Assembly: GCA_000310025.1 (NCBI GenBank)
Contig: FN648564.1
Span: 323,884-352,158, forward strand
Direction of reading: 5' to 3'
Length of the DNA: 28,275 nucleotides
Source: Ectocarpus siliculosus
Taxonomy: Eukaryota; Sar; Phaeophyceae; Ectocarpales; Ectocarpaceae
The position numbers and the translations under genes were made by a program. Positions 1 to 10,417 of the stretch are shown here, in pieces; the stretch's first letter is position 1, and the number at the start of each line of letters is the position of its first letter. Under the pieces are notes generated by a model that saw nothing but the letters and a program-made list of their open reading frames with translations, made no database searches and had not been told where the DNA came from.

Positions 1-86
1 GTTTTCCCCCCCTCTCAAATTCCAAAGAGGAAAAGCCGGATTTTTTTTTTTTCAAAACCCCTTTCCCCCCCCCCCCCCCCCCCAGC

Positions 87-350
87 AACGCCGCTTACCT
101 CTCCCTTGCCAACCTTGTCATTTTTTGCTCTTGTCCCCACCGCGACTCTTCAACGGCAACACCCTTACCACCCAAACGCGAACGGCTTGCTCCTCGACGG
201 TGGGGACCCTCGCCCCCCCCCCACACTAACGCCGCTCACCTTTCCCTTCCCAAATGGTGTCCTTTTTTTTCGTTCTTGTCCCCACCGCGGCGACACACCC
301 TCTCCACCAAACTGCTTGCTTCTCGGCGGGCGGGGAGCAGTCGCAAGAGA
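87..350. repeat. Imperfect tandem duplication, about 141-bp period, in the 5' leader of the sulfotransferase gene
   Basis: A block starting AACGCCGCTTACCTCTCCCTT at 87 recurs with substitutions at 228 (AACGCCGCTCACCTTTCCCTT). The copies continue through matching segments such as TCTTGTCCCCACCGCG. Each copy is preceded by a C run; the first run is 19 Cs at 65-83. The duplication lies just upstream of the chosen start codon at 366, so it is probably promoter or 5' UTR sequence. Any regulatory role is inference. Confidence 0.65.
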
Positions 351-365
351 CAGCGATCTCGCGCG

Positions 366-3300
366 ATGGTGGCCGCGGTGGTCTCTCTAGTCCTGGCGCT
401 GGCCTTCCTGCCGATCATCCTGACCGGACCCTCGGATCCCGCCACGCCGATGCCGCCCATGCCTGCGACACCGCCGGATGACCTTGACAGCGGCGGCGGC
501 GTCGCCGACCCCGGCAGAGAAAAGCCTGCACCACCAGCAGCATCGGCGTCGGGCGTCGCCCGTAGAGTAGAACTCGCCGCCGCCGCAGTAGCAGGCCGCG
601 GCAGCAGCAGCAGCAGTAGCAGCAGCGCCAGTTACTCAGACAACCATGAGTCCCGACAAGGGTTTGATGGACAACAGAGTTGGAGGAGGGAGCAGGAGGA
701 GGGGGGCGGGGGTGGGTGGGCGGGGGGAGGAGATTCGGGTGTGCCGGAGGACCTCTCCGCTGGGCGCGCTGCGGGAGGGGGAGCAACGGGTGTTGTAGCG
801 GAAGGGGAAGGGGGAAAGTTGAGGGACGGGAGAAATCGCTGCTTCGTGGGGGCGGAGGGAGACCACCGCTGCTACCCCACCGTGTTCTTTTTCGGGACGT
901 CTAAGTGCGGTGAGGAGGCACGGGCTGCTGGTTGCTTGTTTTTTTCGGGTGTGGCAGGTGCTGTTTGTTCTACTATAGTACTCTGCCGTAGCTGTTTTTG
1001 CGACGCGAGGCCCGGCTGCAGGTTGCTTGTTTTTTTGTTGGGATTATCAACTGTTGTTAGTTCTACTACCACTACTGTCGCTGTTTGTTGGTATTTGTAT
1101 TCTTTGTTTTAGGCTGTTTGTCGCGTGCGCCCCCACTCGGTCGGGTGTTGGTGGAACCATCTCGCACATCCGTCTCAATTTCTGTCTTATTTTTATCCTT
1201 ATGTTTTTTGTATCTGGTAGACCGCACCAACCTAACCTCCGAACTAAATTAATCATCCTTGCCTCCATCCACCCTTTCACCTGACCCTACCCCCCCCTCC
1301 CACCCTATTTTCCGTCATCCCAGTTATTAAGCGCCACTCACAGTTTCTCCTCACCGTACGGTCTTGTCCATGTACCTGAGGAACTCCGATCCCTGCTGAA
1401 GAGAATGACCCCCTTGCCCTAAGTATAACGTGAATCCTCAGTTCAAAAAATGACCCACTTGCTCTCCCTCACTTTCAAAACCTTGGACTTCCTACACTAC
1501 CACACGCCGTGTCTGACCTGGCTGGCTGTATGACGGGCGACGTGCATGCCTTCATTAAAACGAAGTTTCTCTGTCCCCCACGCACACCTTTAGTTGAATA
1601 ACTTTCCCACTTGCCCTTCCTCAGTTCAAAACCTCACAAACCCTACATCACATCCGAACGTCTCTATCCTGTCTCGCTCTTCAGGGAGAACATAAATACC
1701 TTCCCTAAAAGGATAGCCCTCTGTCCCTCACGCAAAACCTCAGATCAAACCTTTTCCCCGCTTGCCCTCCCTCAATTTCAGAACCTGAAACTCCCTACGT
1801 TACCACGCGTCGCGTCTATCGTGTCTATCCGGGCTGTATCTTCATAGGAATAACATGCAGTTTAAGTATTGTCCTCTCTGCCGCTCACGCGAAACCTCAG
1901 CTCGAATGTTTCGCACTTCTCCTCCCTTCACTTCAAAACCTCAAAAACCGTAAATTACAACCAACGCGTCGTCTCTAAGCTGACGGGCCCTTCAGGGACG
2001 ACATGCACACCTTCGGTAAAAGAATGGCCCTCTGTCCCTCCCGCGAAAGCTCAGGTCAAACATTGTCCCCCGCTTGCCACCCCTCACTTCAAAACCTCAC
2101 AATCCCTACATTGCCACACGTCGTGTCTAACCTCTACCCTGGCTAGCTCTCAATAGAACCAACATGCGGTTTCATGGCGGCCTCTCTGTCCCTCACGCGA
2201 AGCCTCGGGTCAAGAATTTTCCCCACTTACCCTCCCTCACTTCAAAAACCTCAAAACCTCTACACTGCCACACGACGTCTGTAACCTGGTTGGGCTCTTG
2301 AGGGAATAACGTACACACCTTCGGTAAAAGAATATCTCTCCGTCCCTCACGCAAACCTTTAGTTGAATAATTTCCTACGTTTTCCCCTCTCTCACTTTCA
2401 AACCCCTTACACTACCGAAACGCGATCTCTAACCTGCCTGCCTGCCTCTCCAGGGACAACGTCTCTCGCGAGATGGCTGGACCACCACCCCGCCACGCAC
2501 TGGGTGGCCAACCCCCGCAGGCCGCACCAGATCGAGGAGACGGGGGTGAAGGAGGCGCACGTGTTCGACGACCCCCCGAAGGGCGACCCGGCGTTCGAGG
2601 AGGTGTGAACGAAAAAAAAACAAAATCACAATTGAGCTTACAAACAAACAAGTAATATTTAGTAATGGTTGTAGCGGCAGCGGGCGAACGAAGAGAGGAG
2701 ACGAAGGATAAAAAACAACACACCACGCTGCTGCTGTCTGCGTGGCATGTACACAATGTCAACAACACTTGTCTCGACTAGGATCGGGGTCTAATCGATT
2801 GCATATGTTGGCTCGGCGTGGGTCGGCGCCCACCCATCCACACGCGTAGGGGGGGGGTGAGCACCTTTGCAGGTGTTGCTGCAGCAAGCAACGCGTCCCC
2901 TTTGTGCTTTTTCTTCGAGTCCCCGTTTTTCTTTTGTTATGCATACCACGGCATCAATCGCGAGTAAACTACCATCGGCTGGCATCTCATACATGCACAT
3001 GCGGGTGAAAAATAAGTGGTTTCCTCTTTCTTTTATTCTTTTGTTTGGGAGGACGGCTCCGCGGTCCTGTTGTTGCCTCTAATTTGTTTCTGAAACCTGT
3101 GGTCGACAATCCCACATGATCACGACAACAACGGACTAATGAACCCCCGTGATGTCATACTTTCCATACCTCCCCCCCCCCGTTTTCAGGGAATGCATCA
3201 CGAAAAATTATTCATCACGACGCCCAAGTCGGGCGCGGAAGACGTTGTCATCGACTGTGAGTGCCCCGGAGATTCATGCGGAGGGGGGCGTAGTTTTCGA

Positions 3301-6300
3301 ATCCCGTCCCGCTGAAGCGAAGCACGCCGTCCGTGCACCCAACCATCTCTCTCGTGTTAAATTTTGCGTGCTGTACTATTCGCGTGCTACGAGTACCGTA
3401 GTTTCATCCGAATTGGTTCATTTCGTCTTGTCGAACGCGTGCTAGCACCGGGCTTTGGTCTATCTACCCTCGACGTCATGACTATTTGTGTTTGACGAGA
3501 ACAAAGGTGGTTCAAGCGTCTAATAAGTAAGACCATGGTTTCTTTTCCACCACACTTGCGGGTGCGGACGTTGTGCGGAGTGTCGTCTTTTTTTTTTTTT
3601 TCGTGCATGCTTTGGCACAAGGTCTCGGGACTCCATCGTAGTCCCGTGCCCCAAGCACTCGCTACGTGGAATGCCACACTACACACATCGCGAGGGATGC
3701 CACGTTTCCGGCCGTGTGCATCCGCACCACCTGATCTCAGCGCTGAACATACTCGACACCCTACAAGTGCGTGCCGCCTCGTACGCCATAATGCCCTTCC
3801 GCAACCGCAGACTAGCTTCGTCATGTCAACGCCGCACGACTCTTGATCCGCAACGAAGGCACCTCAATTGCGCCGCATTTCAATTGCGCCGCATTTTTTT
3901 TTTTCCTCGTTCTCGACGACACCCTCTACCAGTGCGTGCCACCTGGTACGCCATTTGCCCTTGCGCAACAACAGCAGACTAGCCTCGCCGTCTCAACGCC
4001 GCACCGCAGCAAAGGCCCCTCAATTGCACCGCTTTTTTCTTCTTCTCTTGAACGCCAGACACGCCTCACTACATCGCGGTGGCGGAGACCCCCCACCGTA
4101 TCGCGGACATCTACGGGGGCAGAGAGTCCGGGCTGAAGTTTATCGTGACGCTCAGGGAGCCGGCGGGCCGGGCCATCAGCTCCTGGGAGTTTAAGAACGA
4201 GTACAACCCGAAGAAAGGACGTGAGTCTTAAACGTCTCAAAACATCATGACTGGATGTTGTGCTGGCCCGTGTGTGTGCGATTGTTGCCCTATTTAAGTT
4301 TGTTTTTTGGTCTTTCTTTGACCAAAAACCACGCACACCTTGCAAGTTAGAGGAACCTGTTCATAAGTTGGGGACGACGCGAATACATCCCCGCGGGCGA
4401 ACTGCTGTTATATTTTTTTTTGTGCTTTTTTTCTGCACTGCTGCCGGTCGGGTGCTTGTATGTTGTCCCGCCGTCGGGGTAATTCGATTTCCGAGAAGGA
4501 GCTTGGATTGCGTTGTAATCCTTCGTGATACTGGCCAATAGGTATGGCGACGATGATTGTCTTTTCATGGTGGTTGAGGTAACGAGTCGCATGGCGTCTA
4601 AGCGTTGGCGACGCCGCCGACGGTAGTAATAGCAGAGCAGCTCACCACACAAACACGGCAACACGCGTTTGTTTTCGCCGAGGTTATCAAGTGTTGATGG
4701 CGTGATTGTTTCAACGGAATGCCTGTTCGCCGCGTCTGCTACCCCCGTAATCTCGCTGCCGTCAACACCAGGCCGAGAGGAGTCGCGATCTCTGGCCAAG
4801 ACAATTGAGGACGGGGGGCGACGCGCGATGAAGCTTCACGCCTGCCTAGCCCTCGCCAAGTCCAAGGCTGTCAGCCCCCGGGATCGCGACTTGAAGCTGT
4901 GAGTCTCTTGTGGCGTTTTGGCGTGCGGACTTGTTGCGGGTCCCAGCCTGCCGTTTCGTAGCAGTAGTCTGGAGGCTTGTGCCGAAAAGCTCGCAGTGTG
5001 AGACTTGCAGCGGGCATGGCACGAATGATGCTCGATGCGCAGTCTAAGATAAAGGTTTTCGCCCGGAGCAACTTTTTAAAGGTATGCAACAGAAGATGTC
5101 TGCTCGTTTGTCGACTCTTTGCCCTTGTGACAGGATTTTGCCGTGTGTTCTCTACCACACAAGATAGCTTCTCTTCCATACAAAGCAAGATGAACAGTCA
5201 AGGTCTGGGGAAGCCAAAGCGCCCCCCCCCCTCCCTTCACCCTGATTTATTGAAACTGAGCCCCCGCCCCACCTACGCGCACTCTTCCGACCGCCGTTTC
5301 TTCTTGTCCCGTCCTTGTCCGAACAGCTGCAACCCCCGCAAGTTTTTGGAGGTCCCTCTGTACGTTTCGCATGTCGGGAAGAGCATGTACGCCTTGCAGC
5401 TAGAGCGGTGGTTTGACCTCTTCGGCCGAGAGAACTTCAAGGTCAGGGGGCTCCGTGCGTGTGTGTGTGTGTGTGGGGGGGGTAATATTTTTGGGCTGCT
5501 TTCGCGAGAAAATGAATGTTTGAGGAAATTGAACAGGCAGGGAGGGGGTACGCAGACCGTAACCGTAACCGTAACCCTAACCCTAACCCTAACCCCCCGA
5601 TTGATGGCATGCTTTTCCCCACATGTTTCTTTGAATAGAAACACCCTGCGAAGTCTACTGATTTTGTTGTGACCAGTAGAGCTCTCAAGCTACGGAGGTT
5701 GGGGTGTGTGGTGGGCAATGGGCGGTTGGGGAGTGTGGCGACGGGGGTATCGATTTTTCTTTTTGCCGGTAAGAGTGGTAAGTTAGAATGGTAACCCTGC
5801 TCGGCTGCTTGCTTTTCCTGTTGCGACGGGACACGGGTTTTCGTGTCTTGGCGTGGTGGCAAGGGCCACGAGTGAGAGAGCGTTTGTGGGTGCCAGGCCG
5901 GAAGCGGGGACGGATGTCTTCCCAACGGCACGATGACGCTTTTTTGTGTGGGTTTGGCTTTTCTGCAAGAGGAGCTTGCGGTGCCGTGCCTTCCAACTGC
6001 CCCCCTCCGCATATTTTGTTGGATGTTCCTAGCTAGTGCCGTGTAGTCGCGGTGATCATGTGTTTTGTGCGACATTGTTGTGGCCGGCCCCCCACGACAT
6101 GATCTTCTCGTGTGCGAGCATTCCCGAAAGTTTGTCGATTCGCTTACCTGTGGTGTGGGTTTGCGTTGTTGTTGTTGTTGTTGTTGTTGTTTGGTGGTGG
6201 TGGTGGTGGTGGTGGTAGTGCTACCTCTGCTGCCCGGTAGACGTTAGTTCAGTGTCGTCGTCATCCTCATCCTCGTCGTCGTTGTCGGTGTTTGCTGCCT

Positions 6301-8151
6301 GCAGGTTGTGTTCACGGATGACATGGCCGTCGACCCCGTAGGAGTTCTCGAGGACGTGCTACACTTCCTGGGGCTAGAGCTCACCAGCGAGGACGAGTCC
6401 AAGGTAAAAGTCCGCCAAGCACGTGCAGTAGAGGTCCCTGTTTAGTGCCGGTTGAATAGTGCCGGTGCCCGGTATAGTGCCAAACGGTGTTTTCTGCGGG
6501 CACACACTGATTGTCCAAGTCATTCTCAATACTTTTAAATATGTACTCCCCAAACCTGATAATCCCCAAACCGGAACATACTATGTACTCCCCAAAGCTG
6601 AAAATCCCGAAACCTGAACAATAATGAATTCAACAACACCCCCATATATATTTTTAATGATGGTAGATAGTATTCACCATCGAAAAAGAGAAGAAGAAAA
6701 CAATTTGGGTGTGTTTGTATTGCCGGTCCGGTAAGTGCGGGTGAGGTTTCAGGGCACATATCGGCATTGAACAGGGACCTGTACTGTGTCGGCAACAACA
6801 AGAGCAGCAGCAGCATACGCAACGATAAGGAGGCGAAGAGGTCTCGTTCGACGCCTGATGTAGCCGGCAGCATTGTGCGACAGAATTTACACAGTTTCGA
6901 AGTTCCCCACTGATGAATATCTGGGTTGGAGAATGGGCGTAGCATGAACGGTAGGCGTACGTGGTATGAAGCAGAAGAAGCTCCTTTCGACCTTTGCGGC
7001 TTCAGCAGGTGCTTGCAACGCGACGGATCACACCCATTCCCACATGTGCAACCATGAACTACACAATAGTCGTCCACGCGTGCACGAGATGACCTGCTGT
7101 GTGAAATGACAACTGTCTCTTTTTTTTTTGGTTGGTGCATTCTGCAGGGATTGCCGGACATGAAGGGGTGGAAAAAGATCACCGGTATGGCGTACAACAA
7201 GACCAAATCTAAGAAGAAGGACGAGCTGGGTGACCAGGTAATTGTTTTTAAGCATGTCCGCCCACGAGAGTGTGTGTGCGTATTGTATCTCTGGGATGTG
7301 TGAACGTTAACGTTGTATATGTCGCGCGCTCGTATGTCCATGCTTACGCACAAAGTCGCCCCCGCTTTAAGGACTCTCATCTTAAGAGTAACCCCCACTT
7401 TTCGGAGAAACAAATCTCAAAAGCAGGGTTCTCCACAGATATACACTTTAGCACGGTAGAGGGGGGGGTACCGGTCTTAAGGGCACTTCCCCGCGTTAAG
7501 GATACGTTAAAAAACAAGAAAATAGGTGTCCTTAAAGCGGGATCGACTGTACGTCGAATTCGCTCTACTTGTACCATCTCCCGCATTTGTTCTAAAGGAT
7601 GTCTTGCTTGTCGAGCACTATTCATTCGGGCAGCGGGCGGTACGGCTCTTGTGCGCTCTCAGGTCATGCATGTTTCTCTTGCGGTGCACGCGCACTTGCG
7701 AGAAAAGCGGCACCACTTTTTTCGCCTCCCCCCTGGTTGTTGCCCTCCCGTTTTTTTTTTTTTTCGGCGATGCGATCCCTGTGTAGCAGCGAAGCCCATC
7801 ATCTCCTGCGGGGACCGAAATCCTTGCCCCCCACCCCCACCCCTTCCCCAACGCCTACGTAGACGGTGAAACCGCGCGAAGAACATTCATGTGTCGGGGG
7901 GTGTCTCTATCAGGGATATGATCGGTGCTGTGTCTAAAAAAATGAAATGATGGATGCTTGGGTGGTCAGACGGCTAGATGACGAAAGGTAAACAGCATCC
8001 AAATGACAACGCCCACCACGCGCGCGCACTGGTGGATGTTGTTCAGGTAACGGACGAGGTGAAGGAAGGGCTGCGGAAGTTCTTTGAGCCCCACAACGAA
8101 GCCCTCGAGGAGATCTTAGGCCAACCGCTCCCGGAAGCATGGGGCTCGTGA
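366..8151 (+). CDS. Carbohydrate sulfotransferase, type II membrane (Golgi) form, nine exons
   Basis: Transfers sulfate from PAPS to a glycan; in a brown alga probably wall polysaccharides (inference). Exons: 366-909, 2454-2602, 3190-3256, 4059-4220, 4772-4898, 5327-5441, 6305-6403, 7148-7237, 8047-8151. All introns are GT-AG and phases join without a break, giving 485 residues. Residues 1-20 are hydrophobic, a probable signal anchor, followed by a low-complexity Ser/Gly-rich stem. The PAPS-binding P-loop FFFGTSKCGTTSLARW (about 174-189) is split by intron 1. The 3'-phosphate motif LREPAGRAISSWEF (285-298) has Arg286 and Ser294 in the usual R-x7-S spacing. The C-terminus shows FLGL, then FFEPHNEALEEILG and a final Trp, as in heparan-sulfate-type sulfotransferases. 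The start is the first in-frame ATG (context GCGATGG); upstream codons in frame offer only TTG. The family is sure; the acceptor glycan is unknown. The Gly-rich stem within exon 1 could hide an unrecognised intron. Confidence 0.9.
1465..2453 (+). repeat. Tandem array of about six and a half ~150-bp units filling the 3' part of sulfotransferase intron 1
   Basis: Units begin near 1468, 1617, 1767, 1921, 2079, 2231 and 2386. Each carries CTCACTTCAAAACCTCA-like text, a CTACATTGCCACACG-like stretch, a TCTTCAGGGA-like stretch, TTCGGTAAAAGAATGG and CTCTGTCCCTCACGCGAAACCTCA. The last, partial unit ends at the true splice acceptor (CTCCAG, exon from 2454). More degenerate related text extends back to about 1345. 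The array is diverged, so it is old rather than a recent satellite expansion. Confidence 0.85.
3752..4058 (+). repeat. ~160-bp tandem duplication ending at the acceptor of sulfotransferase intron 3
   Basis: Copy 1 (from about 3752) and copy 2 (from about 3912) share, in order, CTCGACACCCT-like, GTGCGTGCC, TACGCCAT, GCAGACTAGC, TCAACGCCGCAC and CCTCAATTGC segments. Offsets are 156-165 bp. Copy 2 runs into the pyrimidine tract and CAG acceptor at 4056-4058. Inside copy 1 a 16-bp unit, CAATTGCGCCGCATTT, is itself repeated at 3865-3880 and 3881-3896. Confidence 0.75.
5455..5480 (+). repeat. GT microsatellite followed by a G run, sulfotransferase intron 6
   Basis: A (GT)n stretch of roughly nine repeats is followed by eight Gs. 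It lies just after the GTCAGG donor of exon 6. It is simple sequence with no further content seen. Confidence 0.8.
5556..5597 (+). repeat. Short interstitial telomere-type repeat (CCGTAA)3-(CCCTAA)3
   Basis: Three CCGTAA hexamers are followed by three CCCTAA hexamers and a C run, inside intron 6 of the sulfotransferase gene. CCCTAA is the C-rich strand of TTAGGG-type telomere repeats. The array is only about 40 bp and sits in the middle of an expressed-type gene, so it is an internal remnant and not a chromosome end. Confidence 0.8.
6165..6216 (+). repeat. (GTT)n then (GGT)n trinucleotide microsatellite, sulfotransferase intron 6
   Basis: About nine GTT units are followed by about eight GGT units. 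Hypothetical frames across it give poly-Val or poly-Trp peptides, which are artefacts. A CGTCGTCATCCTCATCC-type stretch follows near 6253-6290, ahead of the exon 7 acceptor at 6304. Confidence 0.85.
6541..6626 (+). repeat. Two-copy ~43-bp tandem repeat in sulfotransferase intron 7
   Basis: The segment beginning ATGTACTCCCCAAACCTGA at 6541 is repeated with changes at 6583 (ATGTACTCCCCAAAGCTGA). Both copies continue through AATCCC and AAACC/GAACA. Nothing indicates a function. Confidence 0.8.
7351..7549. mobile_element. Small non-autonomous TIR element (MITE), Tc1/mariner- or pogo-like, in sulfotransferase intron 8
   Basis: The left end reads CAAAGTCGCCCCCGCTTTAA from 7351. The right end is its imperfect inverse, with TTAAAGCGGGATCGACTG ending at 7549. 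A 14-bp core, CCCGCTTTAAGGAC, matches perfectly between the arms. The right flank is TA, as expected for a TA target duplication; the left flank is CA, one base off. The element is about 199 bp with no ORF, and its interior carries further TTAAG palindromic text. The superfamily call rests on the TA flank and the CAGTCGA-type end and is an inference. Confidence 0.7.
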
Positions 8152-8162
8152 ACCAATGGGAA

Positions 8163-8303
8163 TGGACGGCGTACAGCACAGGGGGGGGGGCTCATAGCCG
8201 TGCATGCCGTAGTCGTTGGACCATTGACATCGCCCGGGAAGGAGCACGCTGGGTTCCTCACCGGACCATGATCTCGCGTCACCAAGCGCGAAGCGCCGTG
8301 AGG
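8163..8303 (-). repeat. Dispersed repeat copy 1 (minus orientation), in the sulfotransferase 3' flank
   Basis: Read on the minus strand this holds CCTCACGGCGCTTCGC, TTGGTGA, then GTCAATGGTCCAACGACTAC, GGCATGCACGGCTATGAG and a C run. The same blocks in the same order occur at 12878-12990, and the distal blocks at 20701-20790. It starts about a dozen bases after the sulfotransferase stop codon, so it probably lies in the 3' UTR. No terminal repeats were identified. Confidence 0.75.
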
Positions 8304-9581
8304 TGTTCGTCGAGTAGCATGGAGGGTGAGCTGCATCGTGCGAAAGGGGGGTGTTCGTGCGATCCTTACGACGCAAGCAGCTGCCAACAGCAACACCAGC
8401 GGGTTGGTGAGGGAGGGGAAAGAGGGAGAGTACCCCTTTGCAACAGAACGAAGGCGGAGACTGTTGTGTTGTCTCCACCCGTTTGCGGACTGGTCCCGAT
8501 GCCTCGCCGTTGTCGGTCGGTACTCTGGTGCCCCAGAAGTGCGTTCGTTGCCTCTTGAACTCGCAAGCGGAACGGGTGCCGTCGTGTTAGAGCGTGTTCT
8601 CAGCGTTGGTGGGGCGTGTCGTACAATAGGCATAGAATGCGGGGGCAAGAGGGAACGGAACATGCCGAGGACGGGTGAAGCGGGGAAAAAAAAAGTATTT
8701 TGTGTAATAGCACTGTTGAATGTTGTCTTGTCTCTCCTAGCCTGTTTGCGCAATGTCCGAACATTGCGGTAAACACGGTATGTTCGCAAATAGGGAGTCC
8801 TGCGGGTCAGACAGCGCCGCCACCGGTCGGGTTGCCTCGGCCCGCGAGAGACGGGGGGGGGGAGGGGGGAGTCACTGCACCGGAACCGTGCGGCGAATCC
8901 TTGAAGGCCGTGTGTTTTTTCGGAGACCGAACACGGCGTCGGCGGCGAAGAAGAAGAAGAAGAGGGAAGCCGTTTTCGAGCTCTTGGATTCTATTCCATT
9001 GCTGTATACCGACGTTCGAAACACGAACAGAGTAATGGCTTGCACAGCAGTTTGAAGCAAAGTTAACGTTGTTAAGGTCGATGTCTGTCTGTTTCCACCG
9101 ATAATTTTTGGGTGTCGGTTGCAGGCATCTACTTTATTCGTGGTGTTCTAGACGATGGTTGTAGCGTGCCGTTGCTTGTCCTGTTTTGGAAATGGAGGGC
9201 TGGAAGTGGGCGTGAGGCCGTCGGGCGCCAATGAGCCGGTAGGATGGGGTTGATGCCCGGCACGGCAGGGGGGGTGGGGTCGGGTGGGCTGTCGTGGGAG
9301 TTGTTTGGGTATTGTTCTTCATTTTAGCCCTTTGCGTGTTTGTCGCTTGGGGGTCAGCGCTGTTGTTGGTATCATCATGTGCGCAGACTGTTGTAGATTA
9401 CTATTAATACGTGTTTGTGCTGCCGTTTGTTGTTCTAAGGATGAAATACATTCATACGTAGTCTGTTCTACCACGTTGTTAGTTATCAGTCGCGGAGAGA
9501 GAGGTTGACGTTCAAATTTCCACGAAAATATTAAGGTCGGTTTTGAGAAACACAACCAACCCCACGAGGAAGGGAACTTGC

Positions 9582-9602
9582 TTGCAACTTGCAACTTGCA
9601 AC
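9582..9602 (+). repeat. Heptamer tandem repeat (CTTGCAA)3
   Basis: Three consecutive copies of the heptamer CTTGCAA lie in non-coding sequence. A nearby 11-bp duplication of GCTCAGCAGTT occurs at about 9702-9723. Both look like replication-slippage products. Confidence 0.8.
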
Positions 9603-10392
9603 TAACTCCATTTAATAAGTCCTGTTCTTGGTGGCGATGCAGTAAGACATGGAACATCGACGCGAAACGTTTTTTCTTTGTTTATTTCCTCCGGGTGCCA
9701 GCTCAGCAGTTGCTCAGCAGTTGTTCCCACATTTATTTCCGGAGGCGTGCATCGTGGACTAATGATTGGTTGGAAGGACAGCCGTAGTCATCATAATGGT
9801 TCAATGGTCCCGCGTGTAGATCATAGGTAGGTACGATGGGTCATAATTGTGCTTTTGTGTTACCGTGGGACTGCTCTCATTGGTATGGGCTCAGGTACAC
9901 CCATGGACTTGCGCGAAATGCCACTATCCATTTGGTCTGGTAGAAGAGACTCTACAACAACAGCAAATTTGCAGGACATGCAGCATTTTCTTCATAAAAA
10001 ACCATCGCGCTTACACCTTCGTCCAGATTCTCCCTCCGAACAACAATGCACGAAAATTATTTCCACGGGATTTTCATACACCACTACTGGTCTACACTCT
10101 TGACACACCTTGATGCTCGCACAGCACTGCGTACGATATGTGTTCACAAACCTGGGTGGTTCATTCAACATTTTCTGGGCCCTTTCTTCGAGTCCATCTG
10201 CGGCTGTCTTCTATGCAGTTGTATGCGTCTATGCCTCGATGGACAACTAAACCTTGTTATACAATGGAGGACCGCACACCACGGGCAAATAGATGCAGCA
10301 GGCAGCCTTTAATTTACTTCTCCGGTGCGCAGTTGCCGCGGTGTCTGGTGTACGGTGTTGGTGGGCAGTGGGTTCAGGGATTCGCATCATTG

Positions 10393-10417
10393 CCCCCCCC
10401 CCCCCCCCCCCCCCCCC
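10393..10417 (+). repeat. 25-base cytosine homopolymer
   Basis: An uninterrupted run of 25 Cs in non-coding sequence. The exact length in the genome should be treated with caution because such runs are poorly resolved in assemblies. Confidence 0.85.

Noticed and set aside
276-365. Upstream extension of the sulfotransferase frame to position 276
   Set aside because: The frame is open but the codon at 276 is TTG. The first ATG in this frame is 366, directly before the hydrophobic anchor, so the extension is treated as 5' UTR.
1465-2453. CRISPR-like direct repeats
   Set aside because: The units are about 150 bp, diverged throughout and contiguous, with no constant short repeat and unique spacers. 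The context is a eukaryotic intron.
4977-5672. 231-codon plus-strand ORF as an independent gene
   Set aside because: Only the part 5327-5441 is coding, as sulfotransferase exon 6. The rest is intron, including a GT microsatellite and telomere-type repeats read through by chance.
8043-8789. Long minus-strand open frame of 248 codons
   Set aside because: It runs antisense across the last sulfotransferase exon and through a dispersed repeat copy. It has no domain, and its composition matches a chance frame.
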